Positions 7,494 through 13,971 of a stretch of 13,971 nucleotides of DNA are shown piece after piece (within the stretch, counting starts at the first letter, position 1; every line of letters begins with the position of its first letter). This stretch comes from JABDJZ01 sp047619685 (GTDB taxonomy: Bacteria; Bacteroidota; Rhodothermia; Rhodothermales; UBA10348). The DNA lies in contig JBLHLC010000067.1 in the NCBI GenBank assembly GCA_047619685.1, forward strand, positions 1-13,971, in the 5' to 3' direction. The notes beneath the pieces are model-generated. The model was not told where the DNA came from. It saw nothing but the letters and a program-made list of their open reading frames with translations, and made no database searches. Both the position numbers and the translations under genes were made by a program.

Positions 7494-7805
7494 ATGCCTG
7501 GCCTGAGGGGTAGCATTGCGGTTCTGATCCTCGTCATCCTGGCAGGATGCCAGCAGAACGAAACCCGAGAAATCGTGGTCAGCGATTCGCTGCTCATCGA
7601 GGTTCTGGCTGACCTGCATCTGGTTGACGCCCGCAATCGACTTCCGGATCAGCCGGCCAACCTGCGCGACTCCGTCTTCGTTTATCACAAGGTGGATTCG
7701 GCGGCCTTCCGAGAGGCGATGGACGGTTTCATTCAATACCCGGAGGAGTTGACCAACCTCTACAACTCTGTGCTCGACCGCCTGAACGCGTCCAGGCAGC
7801 CCTGA
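7494..7805 (+). CDS. DUF4296 family small predicted lipoprotein
   Basis: 103-residue protein with a clear lipoprotein signal: a hydrophobic stretch at residues 8-17 followed by LAGC with Cys19 as the lipidation site. The mature part (EVLADLHLVDAR, then a VYHKVDSAAFREAMDGF segment, then a helix ending DRLNASR) follows the pattern of DUF4296, a small Bacteroidota lipoprotein family of unknown role. The ATG directly abuts the TAG of the DUF4837 gene. A Shine-Dalgarno-like AGAGGA lies at 7484-7489 inside that upstream gene, one of the few plausible ribosome-binding sites in the window. The two genes almost certainly form one unit. The stop is 6 nt from the end of the convergent recQ. Confidence 0.75.
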   Translation: MPGLRGSIAVLILVILAGCQQNETREIVVSDSLLIEVLADLHLVDARNRLPDQPANLRDSVFVYHKVDSAAFREAMDGFIQYPEELTNLYNSVLDRLNASRQP

Positions 7806-7811
7806 TTTCGT

Positions 7812-9527
7812 CTAGGACAGGCAGTTGTCGCAGGCACCGCATTTGGCCGGGGAGGCCTCGCCGAAATAGTTCAGGATGACCCTTCGGCGGCAGTCCAGAA
7901 CCGAAGCGTAGACGATCACATCGTCCGCCCTTGCCAGCGCGCGTCGCCGGAGTACGTCGACCTTGTCTGCCCCGAGCCGGGGCCGTGACGAGCGGGGACT
8001 GTTCAGTTGCATCTGCGTGACCGATGCCGTCATGACGCCTTCGATCAGGCCGCGGTCTTTGAAGTGGCGGAGCCCTTCGTAGAGTCTGTCCTCCTCTATT
8101 CCCGCGAGGTCCGCCAGCGCCCGCTGGGTCACATCCACGCAGCCTCCAGGCGCCTGAACGTAATCTGCCCGGAGAATGGCGTCCGCGAGATTGTGGATGG
8201 GGTGACCAGACGGATAACCAAGCATGGCAGATTTCAGCCCACCGCGGTCGGAAGTCATCTGTATTCGAATTCTGCCGACGTCGGGACGCAGAAGACTCCA
8301 GACACCCAGGCTTTCCAGAAGCGTCAGGGCCGACCGCACGCGGTCTGACCGCACGCCCACCACCGAAGCAATCCGATCTGAGTCCACCACAAAGGGCTCC
8401 TGGTTTCCCATGCCGACGGTGACCGAGGCCAAATCACAGGAAACGTCGTAGATGCGCCGTAGCTGGGCGTTGGACGGATAGCGATCCTGGGCCCATTGGC
8501 GCACACGGTCGCTGTCTGCCTGGGGAGAAATCAAGACGGCCTCTGCCGGGAGTCCGTCTCGTCCGGCACGACCAGCCTCCTGATAGTACGCCTCGAGAGA
8601 ACCCGGGAGCATGGTATGGATGACAAACCGCACGTCCGCTTTGTCGATGCCCATACCAAACGCAGAAGTGGCGGCCACGACCCGGCAGCCTCCCTTCGTC
8701 CAGGCATCCTGGGTCGCCCGCCTCTGGACGGGCGACAGTCCGGCGTGGTAGGATTGGCATGAGACACCGGACTCGGTGAGGCGGCGCGCCCAGGCGTCTG
8801 CATTGTGACGGGTCCCCGCGTACACTATTCCCGATCCCGGCCATCGGCTCAGGACCGCCTTCACGTGTCTCATGAGGTTCTCATCGCGGATCACGGACCA
8901 CCGGATATTCGGCCTATCTACGGCGTGAATGTGCGTATCTGCCTCTTCCAGTTGAAGACTCGTACAGATATCCGCCCGGACACGAGGAGGAGCGGTTGCC
9001 GTAAAAGCTGCCACAGGCATGGGCCCAAGTGGACGCAGAGCATCCGGGATGGTGCGGTACACGGGTCGAAAATCGTGACCCCACTCGCTGACGCAGTGTG
9101 CCTCGTCCACTGCAACGCGGACGATCCCCAGCCTCTCAACCCGGGCCTGAAATACGTCTCCGGAGACCGTCTCCGGCGAGAGGAAGAGGAGCCTCACTCC
9201 ACCGTGCTCCACCCGACTCCACGCGTGCTCCCGTTTGAAAAACGGCATGCTCCCATGGATGCATTCCGCCTGGATGCCGCGTGCGGTCATCTGCGACACC
9301 TGATCCTCCATCAGCGCGATAAGCGGTGAAATAACGAGTGTTATGCCGTTCAGAAGTAATGCGGGCAATTGGTAGCACAGAGACTTGCCTCCCCCCGTGG
9401 GCATTACGACCAGCGTGTCCCGCCCCTCGACAATGCTTCGAACGACGCCTTCCTGGCCGTCGCGAAAGTCGTCATACCCCCAGTGCTTTTTCAGCAGGCG
9501 GAGTCCCTCGGGTCGATCATACGTCAT
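7812..9527 (-). CDS. recQ: RecQ-family ATP-dependent DNA helicase with C-terminal zinc module
   Basis: Superfamily 2 helicase, 571 residues, that unwinds DNA 3'-5' in recombination and repair. In order: motif 0 WGYDDFRDGQE (16-26), Walker A GGGKS (45-49), DEAH box (141-144) followed by CVSEWGHDFRP, FTATA near 175-179, and motif VI QEAGRAGRDG (316-325). The zinc cysteines lie at 546, 563, 566 and 569, with the same C-x16-C-x2-C-x2-C spacing as E. coli RecQ. Here, however, they form the extreme C-terminus instead of following the helicase core. The 220 residues in between look winged-helix-like, and no clear HRDC domain is visible. I chose the ATG at 9527 over an upstream GTG at 9557 because motif 0 then sits at the usual distance from the start. 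The gene overlaps aroK by 11 nt. Confidence 0.92.
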   Translation of the reverse strand: MTYDRPEGLRLLKKHWGYDDFRDGQEGVVRSIVEGRDTLVVMPTGGGKSLCYQLPALLLNGITLVISPLIALMEDQVSQMTARGIQAECIHGSMPFFKREHAWSRVEHGGVRLLFLSPETVSGDVFQARVERLGIVRVAVDEAHCVSEWGHDFRPVYRTIPDALRPLGPMPVAAFTATAPPRVRADICTSLQLEEADTHIHAVDRPNIRWSVIRDENLMRHVKAVLSRWPGSGIVYAGTRHNADAWARRLTESGVSCQSYHAGLSPVQRRATQDAWTKGGCRVVAATSAFGMGIDKADVRFVIHTMLPGSLEAYYQEAGRAGRDGLPAEAVLISPQADSDRVRQWAQDRYPSNAQLRRIYDVSCDLASVTVGMGNQEPFVVDSDRIASVVGVRSDRVRSALTLLESLGVWSLLRPDVGRIRIQMTSDRGGLKSAMLGYPSGHPIHNLADAILRADYVQAPGGCVDVTQRALADLAGIEEDRLYEGLRHFKDRGLIEGVMTASVTQMQLNSPRSSRPRLGADKVDVLRRRALARADDVIVYASVLDCRRRVILNYFGEASPAKCGACDNCLS

Positions 9528-10083
9528 CTTCGGGAGCACGCTCCAACAATCTTCCACAAATTGCGTCGACCATGGTTTGGGGGGCCTCGTTCAGCTGGCC
9601 TTGAATGATGATATCGGCCTTTGCGTATGCGCTTGCGCGTGCCGCCATCAATTCCGATACCCGCTGGATCAAAGCGTTCCCTCGGAGCATGCTCCCGTTC
9701 TCGTTCTGCAGAAGCGGACGGCTGTCTCGGGATTTTTCCAACCTTCGCACGATTTCGTCAACATGCGGGGCCAGGCACACCGACACCGCTGCCCTGGATA
9801 TGCGCGCGCGGTTCTCTTCGTTCAGGAATGCCCCGCCCCCCAGAGCCACTACGCTGGGCTCGCCTTCCAATACCTCCTCCAGCGCGGCAGATTCGGCGCG
9901 TCGAAAATAGGCTTCTCCCCTTTCGCGAAACAGATCGGGGACGGATTGCCCCTCGCGCTTTTGAACCAGAGCATCAAGGTCCAGGAAAGGCACACCCAGT
10001 CTGGATGCCAGCAGTCGTCCAACTGTGGACTTCCCGCTGGCCATAAAACCGGTTAGTACGACGCGCGTATGCTGGATCCTCAA
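9517..10083 (-). CDS. aroK: Shikimate kinase
   Basis: Phosphorylates shikimate at the 3-hydroxyl using ATP, the fifth step toward chorismate, the precursor consumed by the trp operon. With a TTG start at 10083 the protein is 188 residues, slightly longer than usual because of a short C-terminal tail. Motifs: P-loop G-x4-GKS at 12-19 (GFMASGKS), DLD with Asp37 for shikimate binding, FRRAE with Arg61, GGG at 82-84, and the lid segment RPLL at 122-125. No ATG occurs in frame before the P-loop strand without running far into truA. TTG at 10083 or 10089 is therefore the best start; no Shine-Dalgarno helps to decide. The 3' end overlaps recQ by 11 nt, so the two form a minus-strand operon. Whether to call it AroK or AroL cannot be settled. 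Confidence 0.93.
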   Translation of the reverse strand: MRIQHTRVVLTGFMASGKSTVGRLLASRLGVPFLDLDALVQKREGQSVPDLFRERGEAYFRRAESAALEEVLEGEPSVVALGGGAFLNEENRARISRAAVSVCLAPHVDEIVRRLEKSRDSRPLLQNENGSMLRGNALIQRVSELMAARASAYAKADIIIQGQLNEAPQTMVDAICGRLLERAPEDDV

Positions 10084-10098
10084 TTTCAAATGCGTGCG

Positions 10099-10908
10099 AT
10101 GGCGGTTTACCGCATGACCATAGAATACGACGGCACCGGCTGGCACGGATGGCAGTCCCAGCCTGGCGTCCCGACGATACAGGAGTCGGTAGAGCGGGCC
10201 CTTGCAACGGCACTCCGCTCCAGTGTTCCTATTGTGGGTTCGGGTCGAACCGATGCAGGAGTGCATGCAGTCGGTCAGGTTGCCCATTTTGCAACGGAAG
10301 TCAGCCTGGACTGCGACCGACTCACCGGGCAACTCAACGGATTGCTTCCGCGATCGATGGCCATCAAATATATCGAGGAAGTCCACGACGCCTTCCACGC
10401 CAGGTACGATGCCACGTTTCGCACGTACAGATACCAGATCACAACCGTCCCTGAGGCCATTCACCGAGTTTCGCGGGTTTTTGTTCGGCCTGCCCCTGAT
10501 TTTTCGAGAATGAACCTTGCTGCGCGATCTTTCCTCGGCTCCCATGACTATTCCGGATTGTGTCGGACTTCCACCGATACGCCAAACCGGGTCTGCACGG
10601 TCCGGGAGGCTGCGTGGGTGCAGGGAGGAGAGCCGGCTCAGTGGGACTTCGTAGTCCGAGCGGACAGGTTTCTTCACGGGATGGTCCGTGCGATGGTGGG
10701 CACCCTTCTGGAAATTGGTTCGGGCAAGAGGCCGGCCGACGACATAGCCCGGCTCCTGGCGTCGCTGGACCGGCGGGAGGCCGGACCGGCGGCTCCGGCA
10801 TCGGGTTTGGTGCTCTATCAGGTGGGGTATCCAGGCGATGAAGTTCGTCAGGCAGGGCAGGCATGGGCCCCGGCCCAGACCGCGCCTTCGACGGATTTGT
10901 CTACATGA
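10099..10908 (+). CDS. truA: tRNA pseudouridine synthase A
   Basis: Converts uridines at positions 38-40 of the tRNA anticodon arm to pseudouridine. With the ATG at 10099 the protein is 269 residues and opens MAVYRMTIEYDGTGWHGWQ, the usual TruA beginning. Alternative in-frame ATGs at 10069 and 10090 add residues that do not look conserved, and the one at 10069 would overlap aroK. The catalytic Asp52 lies in GSGRTDAGVHA, aligning with Asp60 of E. coli TruA. Further family motifs are FHARYDATFRTYRYQI and the late FLHGMVRAMVGTLLEIG. The last 20 or so residues (after VGYPGDE) are an Ala/Gln-rich tail. The stop overlaps the next start codon as ATGA at 10905-10908. Confidence 0.95.
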   Translation: MAVYRMTIEYDGTGWHGWQSQPGVPTIQESVERALATALRSSVPIVGSGRTDAGVHAVGQVAHFATEVSLDCDRLTGQLNGLLPRSMAIKYIEEVHDAFHARYDATFRTYRYQITTVPEAIHRVSRVFVRPAPDFSRMNLAARSFLGSHDYSGLCRTSTDTPNRVCTVREAAWVQGGEPAQWDFVVRADRFLHGMVRAMVGTLLEIGSGKRPADDIARLLASLDRREAGPAAPASGLVLYQVGYPGDEVRQAGQAWAPAQTAPSTDLST

Positions 10909-12248
10909 GAACGTCGGCTCCCCCACTGATACTGGTCCTGGCCCTGCTCGCAATTTTTGCGGCTGGGTGCGAGAGGCCGTTCATCGACGTCTCAAGTCCG
11001 AGAATAGAGGTTGTGGGACCGGACCCGCTGGTCATTCAGCACCAGGCTGAGATTACCCTCGTTGTCAACGCGACCTCTTTTCGGTCCGTTAACCGGGTGG
11101 AGCTCGGTGGAGCGCCTTTGGTACAATCTGGCTCCGGAGAGTGGAGCATTCCTGTGACCCTGACGGCGGGACTTAACCGACTTCTTGTCGAGGCTTTCGA
11201 CTCGGACGACGTTGCCCAGGTTGACACCATCAACTACCTGCTCATGGAGGCGAGTTCCGAAGTCCTGGCCCAGACCTGGAGCACGCCGAGGGGAGGTCAC
11301 ACGGCCACCGTCCTTAACCTGGGTGACATCCTCATTGCCGGAGGTTCCGGGAGCACGTCTGAACCTGCTTCTGACCATGTCTTTGTGCTCCCGGCCGGAA
11401 GCGGCAACATGCTTCGCGCGGACGTCGATTTAATCCATCCTCGGACAGGCCACACGGCCTCGGCCCTTCCCGATGGCAGGATTTTGTTTGCGGGTGGCAG
11501 TTCCGTTCCGGTTGTCTCGGCCGTTTCCGACCTGGTAGAGACCCCCGAGGTGTACGACCCGGCTGCGGGCACCATGACCCCACTGGTCGTCTCCGGCCCC
11601 CCCATTCGGCGGGCGTTTCACACCGCAACTGTCCTCAGTACGCCCCAGGGGCCCATTATTACCCTACTCGGGGGCACGGGTGACGTCAGTTATGTGCCCC
11701 AACCTGAGCTTGGCATCAGAAGAGACATCCGCTCCTTTTTACTGGTCGGAGATAGTTTGGAGGCTCTCAGCCCCGCCGTCGGACCCTTTATCGAACTCCT
11801 GACCGGCCACTCCCAGACAGAACTGGCCAGCCAACCTCCGGGCGTCGCATCCAGACAGTTGGTGACCGGGGCTATTTTTATCGATTCCGGAGTCGAGGCC
11901 CACGCCTTCATCCTGGATCCCAGGAGTTCTCTGGGGCTGCTATTCGAAGACATTCCTTCGCCTCGCATTTTCCGAACCGAACATGCCGCGGTGCTTGTCG
12001 GACTGGGCCGAGTCATCAGAATCGGCGGGCTTACCGGCCACAACACTCCTCCCGTTGGTTCGGTAGATCTTTTCGAGGACACACTGGAGGCTTTTCTGGA
12101 GATTGATCCGGACGGGCCGGTCAACCTGCTACCGCGTTTCCTCCATACTGCAACAAACTCGGGAAACGGCCGAATACTAATTATGGGCGGGTTTGGCGAA
12201 GACGGAACCGCCATGGGCACGATGGAATACTTAGTTTTCGATCTCTAA
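10905..12248 (+). CDS. Predicted lipoprotein with Ig-like domain and kelch-type propeller
   Basis: 447-residue protein with a textbook lipoprotein signal: hydrophobic residues 7-19 and FAAGC with Cys22. Residues about 32-115 look like a bacterial Ig-like beta-sandwich, ending in the typical GLNRLLVEAFDSDD strand pair. The rest carries kelch-like units of the form R-x-x-HTA, then GRILxxGG. The marker histidines are at 132, 183, 239, 302, 360 and 414, a regular spacing of 51-63 residues; the fourth unit (TGHSQTE) is degenerate. That predicts a six-bladed beta-propeller on the cell surface or facing the periplasm. The ligand is unknown. The start codon overlaps truA (ATGA), and the stop overlaps the next small gene (TAATG). 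I know of no functional reason for the coupling to truA. The frame is open 14 codons further upstream, but the signal peptide fixes the start. Confidence 0.8.
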   Translation: MRTSAPPLILVLALLAIFAAGCERPFIDVSSPRIEVVGPDPLVIQHQAEITLVVNATSFRSVNRVELGGAPLVQSGSGEWSIPVTLTAGLNRLLVEAFDSDDVAQVDTINYLLMEASSEVLAQTWSTPRGGHTATVLNLGDILIAGGSGSTSEPASDHVFVLPAGSGNMLRADVDLIHPRTGHTASALPDGRILFAGGSSVPVVSAVSDLVETPEVYDPAAGTMTPLVVSGPPIRRAFHTATVLSTPQGPIITLLGGTGDVSYVPQPELGIRRDIRSFLLVGDSLEALSPAVGPFIELLTGHSQTELASQPPGVASRQLVTGAIFIDSGVEAHAFILDPRSSLGLLFEDIPSPRIFRTEHAAVLVGLGRVIRIGGLTGHNTPPVGSVDLFEDTLEAFLEIDPDGPVNLLPRFLHTATNSGNGRILIMGGFGEDGTAMGTMEYLVFDL

Positions 12249-12457
12249 TGACGCTACCGAAAAAAATGCTCGATACGCAGCAGATCTTGCGCTGGCTGGT
12301 GATGGCCATTGTGGCGATGGTAGCCATTGTAGTATTGGGCGCCATTCTGCAGGTCGCCAGTTTCCTTCTGCCGTACGCGATCAAGGGCCTCGTAATCCTC
12401 CTGCTGGTTGCCATCGTGATCCGGCTGGTGACTGCACTCCGCTCGCAGCGCCGCTAG
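12248..12457 (+). CDS. Small two-helix membrane protein, unknown function
   Basis: 69-residue protein with a basic N-terminus (KK at 5-6), hydrophobic segments at about 16-36 and 39-61 broken around Pro42, and a basic C-terminus (RSQRR). This predicts a hairpin of two membrane helices with both ends in the cytoplasm. No family is recognised. Its ATG overlaps the TAA of the kelch lipoprotein by one base (TAATG), so it is probably made from the same transcript. That coupling and a plausible membrane topology are the main reasons to call it real; being short and hydrophobic, it could still be a chance frame. A second ATG at codon 7 is an alternative start. Confidence 0.6.
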   Translation: MTLPKKMLDTQQILRWLVMAIVAMVAIVVLGAILQVASFLLPYAIKGLVILLLVAIVIRLVTALRSQRR

Positions 12458-12570
12458 AATAGCGCGGCTCAGCGCGTAGAGGACCACAAGAGACTGATTC
12501 GTTTGCCGGTGCCGAGCCGTACCTTGGAAGGATTCTCCAGTCCAGTTCTCGCCAAACGCCCGGTCGGTAT
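12458..12570 (+). promoter_or_regulatory. Spacer before the arginine deiminase gene, probable promoter region
   Basis: At 113 bases this is the longest gap in the window, and it separates the truA unit from the arginine deiminase gene. TACCTTGG at 12520-12527 resembles the Bacteroidota -7 box (TAnnTTTG, one mismatch) and lies 43 nt before the start codon. However, the nearest upstream TTG is only about 14 nt away, closer than the usual spacing of about 19-21. A small hairpin (CGCTA-GAA-TAGCG, 12452-12464) spans the preceding stop codon and has no T-run. The gap is a natural place for a promoter, but the exact site is not established. Confidence 0.3.
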
Positions 12571-13803
12571 ATGTCCATTCAGTCTTTGCACGTCACGTCT
12601 GAAACGGGACACCTGAAAGAAGTCATTGTGCATACACCGGGTGCCGAGATGGCGCTGGTGTCTCCGGACAATCTGGACGAGCTTCTCTTTGAAGACATCC
12701 TCTTCGTAGGGCATGCACGCGAAGAGCATTTGGTCATGCGGTCCGTCTTCGAAAAGGTAATTGGCGGACCCGGTGGAGTGCTCGAGATCGCGGACCTGCT
12801 TCTCACCGCGTTCGAGGACGAAGACGGGCGCGGGGCGTTCGTCGAACAGATTTGTGCCGTGATGCCCGAGCGCAATCTTCAGGCCTTCGCAAAGGACCTG
12901 ATCTCGCTGGGTCCGAAGGACCTGGCCCATTTCGCGCTGACAGGGGTATCGCCGCTCGCGATCTACGCTCAGCCGCTTCCCAACCTTCTTTTTACCCGTG
13001 ACGTGGCCGCGGTTGTCGGCGACTCCCTCGTGCTGTCTCATCCCGCCACGGCGGCTCGAGCGCGGGAGAGCATCATCATGAACATCGTGGTCTCGCACCA
13101 TCCCAGGTTCGCGGCGCATCGGGAGAAGGTGATTCGGCTACCGCGGGGAGTGACGTTTGAAGGCGGGGACCTGCTCGTGGCTTCGGAGACCGCCGTCGTG
13201 GTCGGGTGTTCGGAGCGCACCTCTTTTGGAGGAGTGGTCTCACTCGCGCGGGCACTCTTCGCCAGGACAGCCATCGAGGACGTGATTGTGGTCAACCTGC
13301 CGCAGCAGCGTTCCTGCATGCACCTGGATACTGTTTTCACGTTTGCCGAGCCGGGTCTCTGCGTGACCTATCCCCCGATCATCGAAGCCGTGGGGCAAAA
13401 CAATGTGCTGCGGCTCAGGGCCGGGGAGGCCGACGCCAAGCTGAACTGCGAGGTCTACGATGGCCTCAAGTCAGCTCTGGAAGATGTCATGTCGCGGCCC
13501 TTCACGTTTGTCTCGTGTGGTGGCGGCGATCCCCTCAACCAGCAGCGGGAGCAGTGGACCGATGGGGCCAACTTCTTTGCACTGGCACCGGGCGTGATAA
13601 TCGGGTACGAACGCAATAACCGCACGTTTGAGGAGATGAGTAAGCACGGTTACCGCGTGGTGTCTGCCGAGAGTTTCCTGGACTATCACGATGAGAGCGA
13701 GTTCGACCCGTCTCAGAAGCTGGCCATCAAGCTCGAGGGCAATGAACTCTCCAGAGGCAGAGGTGGACCACGCTGTATGACGATGCCCCTGGCGCGCGCC
13801 TGA
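12571..13803 (+). CDS. arcA: Arginine deiminase
   Basis: Hydrolyses L-arginine to citrulline and ammonia in the cytoplasm, the first step of the arginine dihydrolase pathway. The 410-residue protein has the guanidino-modifying enzyme fold motifs: LPNLLFTRD with Asp144, FEGGD with Glu197, CMHLDTVFT with His251 and Asp253, REQWTDGANFFALAPG, YERNNRT, and the C-terminal GRGGPRCMTMP with nucleophile Cys402. The N-terminal SETGHLKEVIVHTPG and DELLFED segments are also typical of bacterial ArcA. No ornithine carbamoyltransferase, carbamate kinase or arginine/ornithine antiporter gene is adjacent, so a complete ADI pathway is not shown. It starts 113 nt after the previous gene with no visible Shine-Dalgarno, and its TGA overlaps the tadA ATG by one base. 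A different guanidine substrate cannot be excluded. Confidence 0.88.
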   Translation: MSIQSLHVTSETGHLKEVIVHTPGAEMALVSPDNLDELLFEDILFVGHAREEHLVMRSVFEKVIGGPGGVLEIADLLLTAFEDEDGRGAFVEQICAVMPERNLQAFAKDLISLGPKDLAHFALTGVSPLAIYAQPLPNLLFTRDVAAVVGDSLVLSHPATAARARESIIMNIVVSHHPRFAAHREKVIRLPRGVTFEGGDLLVASETAVVVGCSERTSFGGVVSLARALFARTAIEDVIVVNLPQQRSCMHLDTVFTFAEPGLCVTYPPIIEAVGQNNVLRLRAGEADAKLNCEVYDGLKSALEDVMSRPFTFVSCGGGDPLNQQREQWTDGANFFALAPGVIIGYERNNRTFEEMSKHGYRVVSAESFLDYHDESEFDPSQKLAIKLEGNELSRGRGGPRCMTMPLARA

Positions 13804-13971
13804 TGGAGGAGTTGCTCACCACGCATCGCAAGTGGATGAAGGTGGCTCTGCGTGAGGCAGAGCGAGCCTTCGACGCAGACGAGGTGCCGGTCGGTGCCGT
13901 CGTGGTACGCGGCAACGTCGTGGTCGGGCGGGGACACAACATGGTTGAACGCCTGGACGACCCCACGGCCC
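13803..13971 (+). CDS. tadA: tRNA adenosine deaminase, N-terminal part (cut by window end)
   Basis: Deaminates adenosine-34 of the tRNA anticodon to inosine. Fifty-six codons are present, starting at an ATG that overlaps the arginine deiminase stop (TGATG). They read MEELLTTHRKWMKVALREAE, then DEVPVGAVVV, then GHNMVERLDDPTA. In the cytidine/deoxycytidylate deaminase superfamily the last motif continues as HAE, which provides the zinc ligand and proton shuttle. The window ends one base into that His codon (c), consistent with it. The pattern of W-M-x-x-A-L-x-E-A, EVPVGA and DPTA is characteristic of TadA, but a related purine deaminase cannot be ruled out without the C-terminal half. Confidence 0.86.
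   Translation, partial: MEELLTTHRKWMKVALREAERAFDADEVPVGAVVVRGNVVVGRGHNMVERLDDPTA

Noticed and set aside
9528..9557. GTG start for recQ 10 codons upstream
   Set aside because: It would add MEDCWSVLPK and extend the overlap with aroK to 41 nt. The ATG at 9527 gives the usual spacing to motif 0.
10084..10953. Upstream extension of the aroK frame through truA
   Set aside because: The frame stays open, but the added residues are a shadow of truA. Shikimate kinase begins just before its P-loop strand, so the start near 10083 is used.
12449..12466. Hairpin across the stop codon of the small membrane protein gene
   Set aside because: Five perfect pairs plus two beyond a one-base bulge, but no T-run; too weak to call a terminator.
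1..13971. Mobile elements, CRISPR repeats, tRNA or rRNA genes, defence genes
   Set aside because: Read for repeats, transposase or integrase motifs and RNA-gene signatures on both strands; none was seen, and almost all the sequence is explained by housekeeping genes.

Overview
The window looks like a piece of chromosome from a GC-rich member of the Bacteroidota/Rhodothermota group. It resembles the Rhodothermales or Salinibacter type, but that is an inference. Three things point there: two lipoproteins of families typical of Bacteroidota (DUF4837 and DUF4296), a RecQ with a Bacteroidota-style C-terminal layout, and start codons that mostly lack a clear Shine-Dalgarno sequence. The gene content is ordinary chromosomal housekeeping. 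I see no rRNA, tRNA, CRISPR array, insertion sequence or phage gene, and no gene-free stretch longer than about 113 bases.

Region 1 (1-6302, + strand) is a tightly packed tryptophan operon: the tail of an unidentified upstream gene (possibly trpE), then trpS, trpG, trpD, trpC, trpF, trpB and trpA. Gene junctions run from 16 nt apart to 4-nt overlaps, so the genes are very likely co-transcribed and several are translationally coupled. Together they convert chorismate through anthranilate, phosphoribosyl-anthranilate, CDRP and indole-glycerol phosphate to tryptophan. trpS, inside the cluster, charges tRNA-Trp with the product. The tryptophan synthase alpha subunit has Glu where the classical catalytic Asp60 would be.

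Region 2 (6384-7805, +) is a pair of abutting predicted lipoproteins (DUF4837 and DUF4296). Region 3 (7812-10083, - strand) is an overlapping aroK-recQ pair that converges on the lipoproteins. AroK (shikimate kinase) works upstream in the same aromatic pathway that feeds the trp operon.

Region 4 (10099-12457, +) is divergent from aroK with only about 15 nt between start codons. It holds truA (tRNA pseudouridine synthase), a lipoprotein predicted to carry an Ig-like domain plus a six-bladed kelch-type propeller, and a 69-residue two-helix membrane protein, all coupled by overlapping stop/start codons. Region 5 (12571 to the end, +) is an arginine deiminase gene overlapping the start of tadA (tRNA adenosine deaminase). 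The window edge cuts tadA just before its zinc-binding HAE motif.

I found no convincing new defence, mobile or biosynthetic system. The items most worth a second look are the Glu-for-Asp change in TrpA, trpS inside the trp operon, the permuted RecQ, and the kelch lipoprotein with its small membrane partner.
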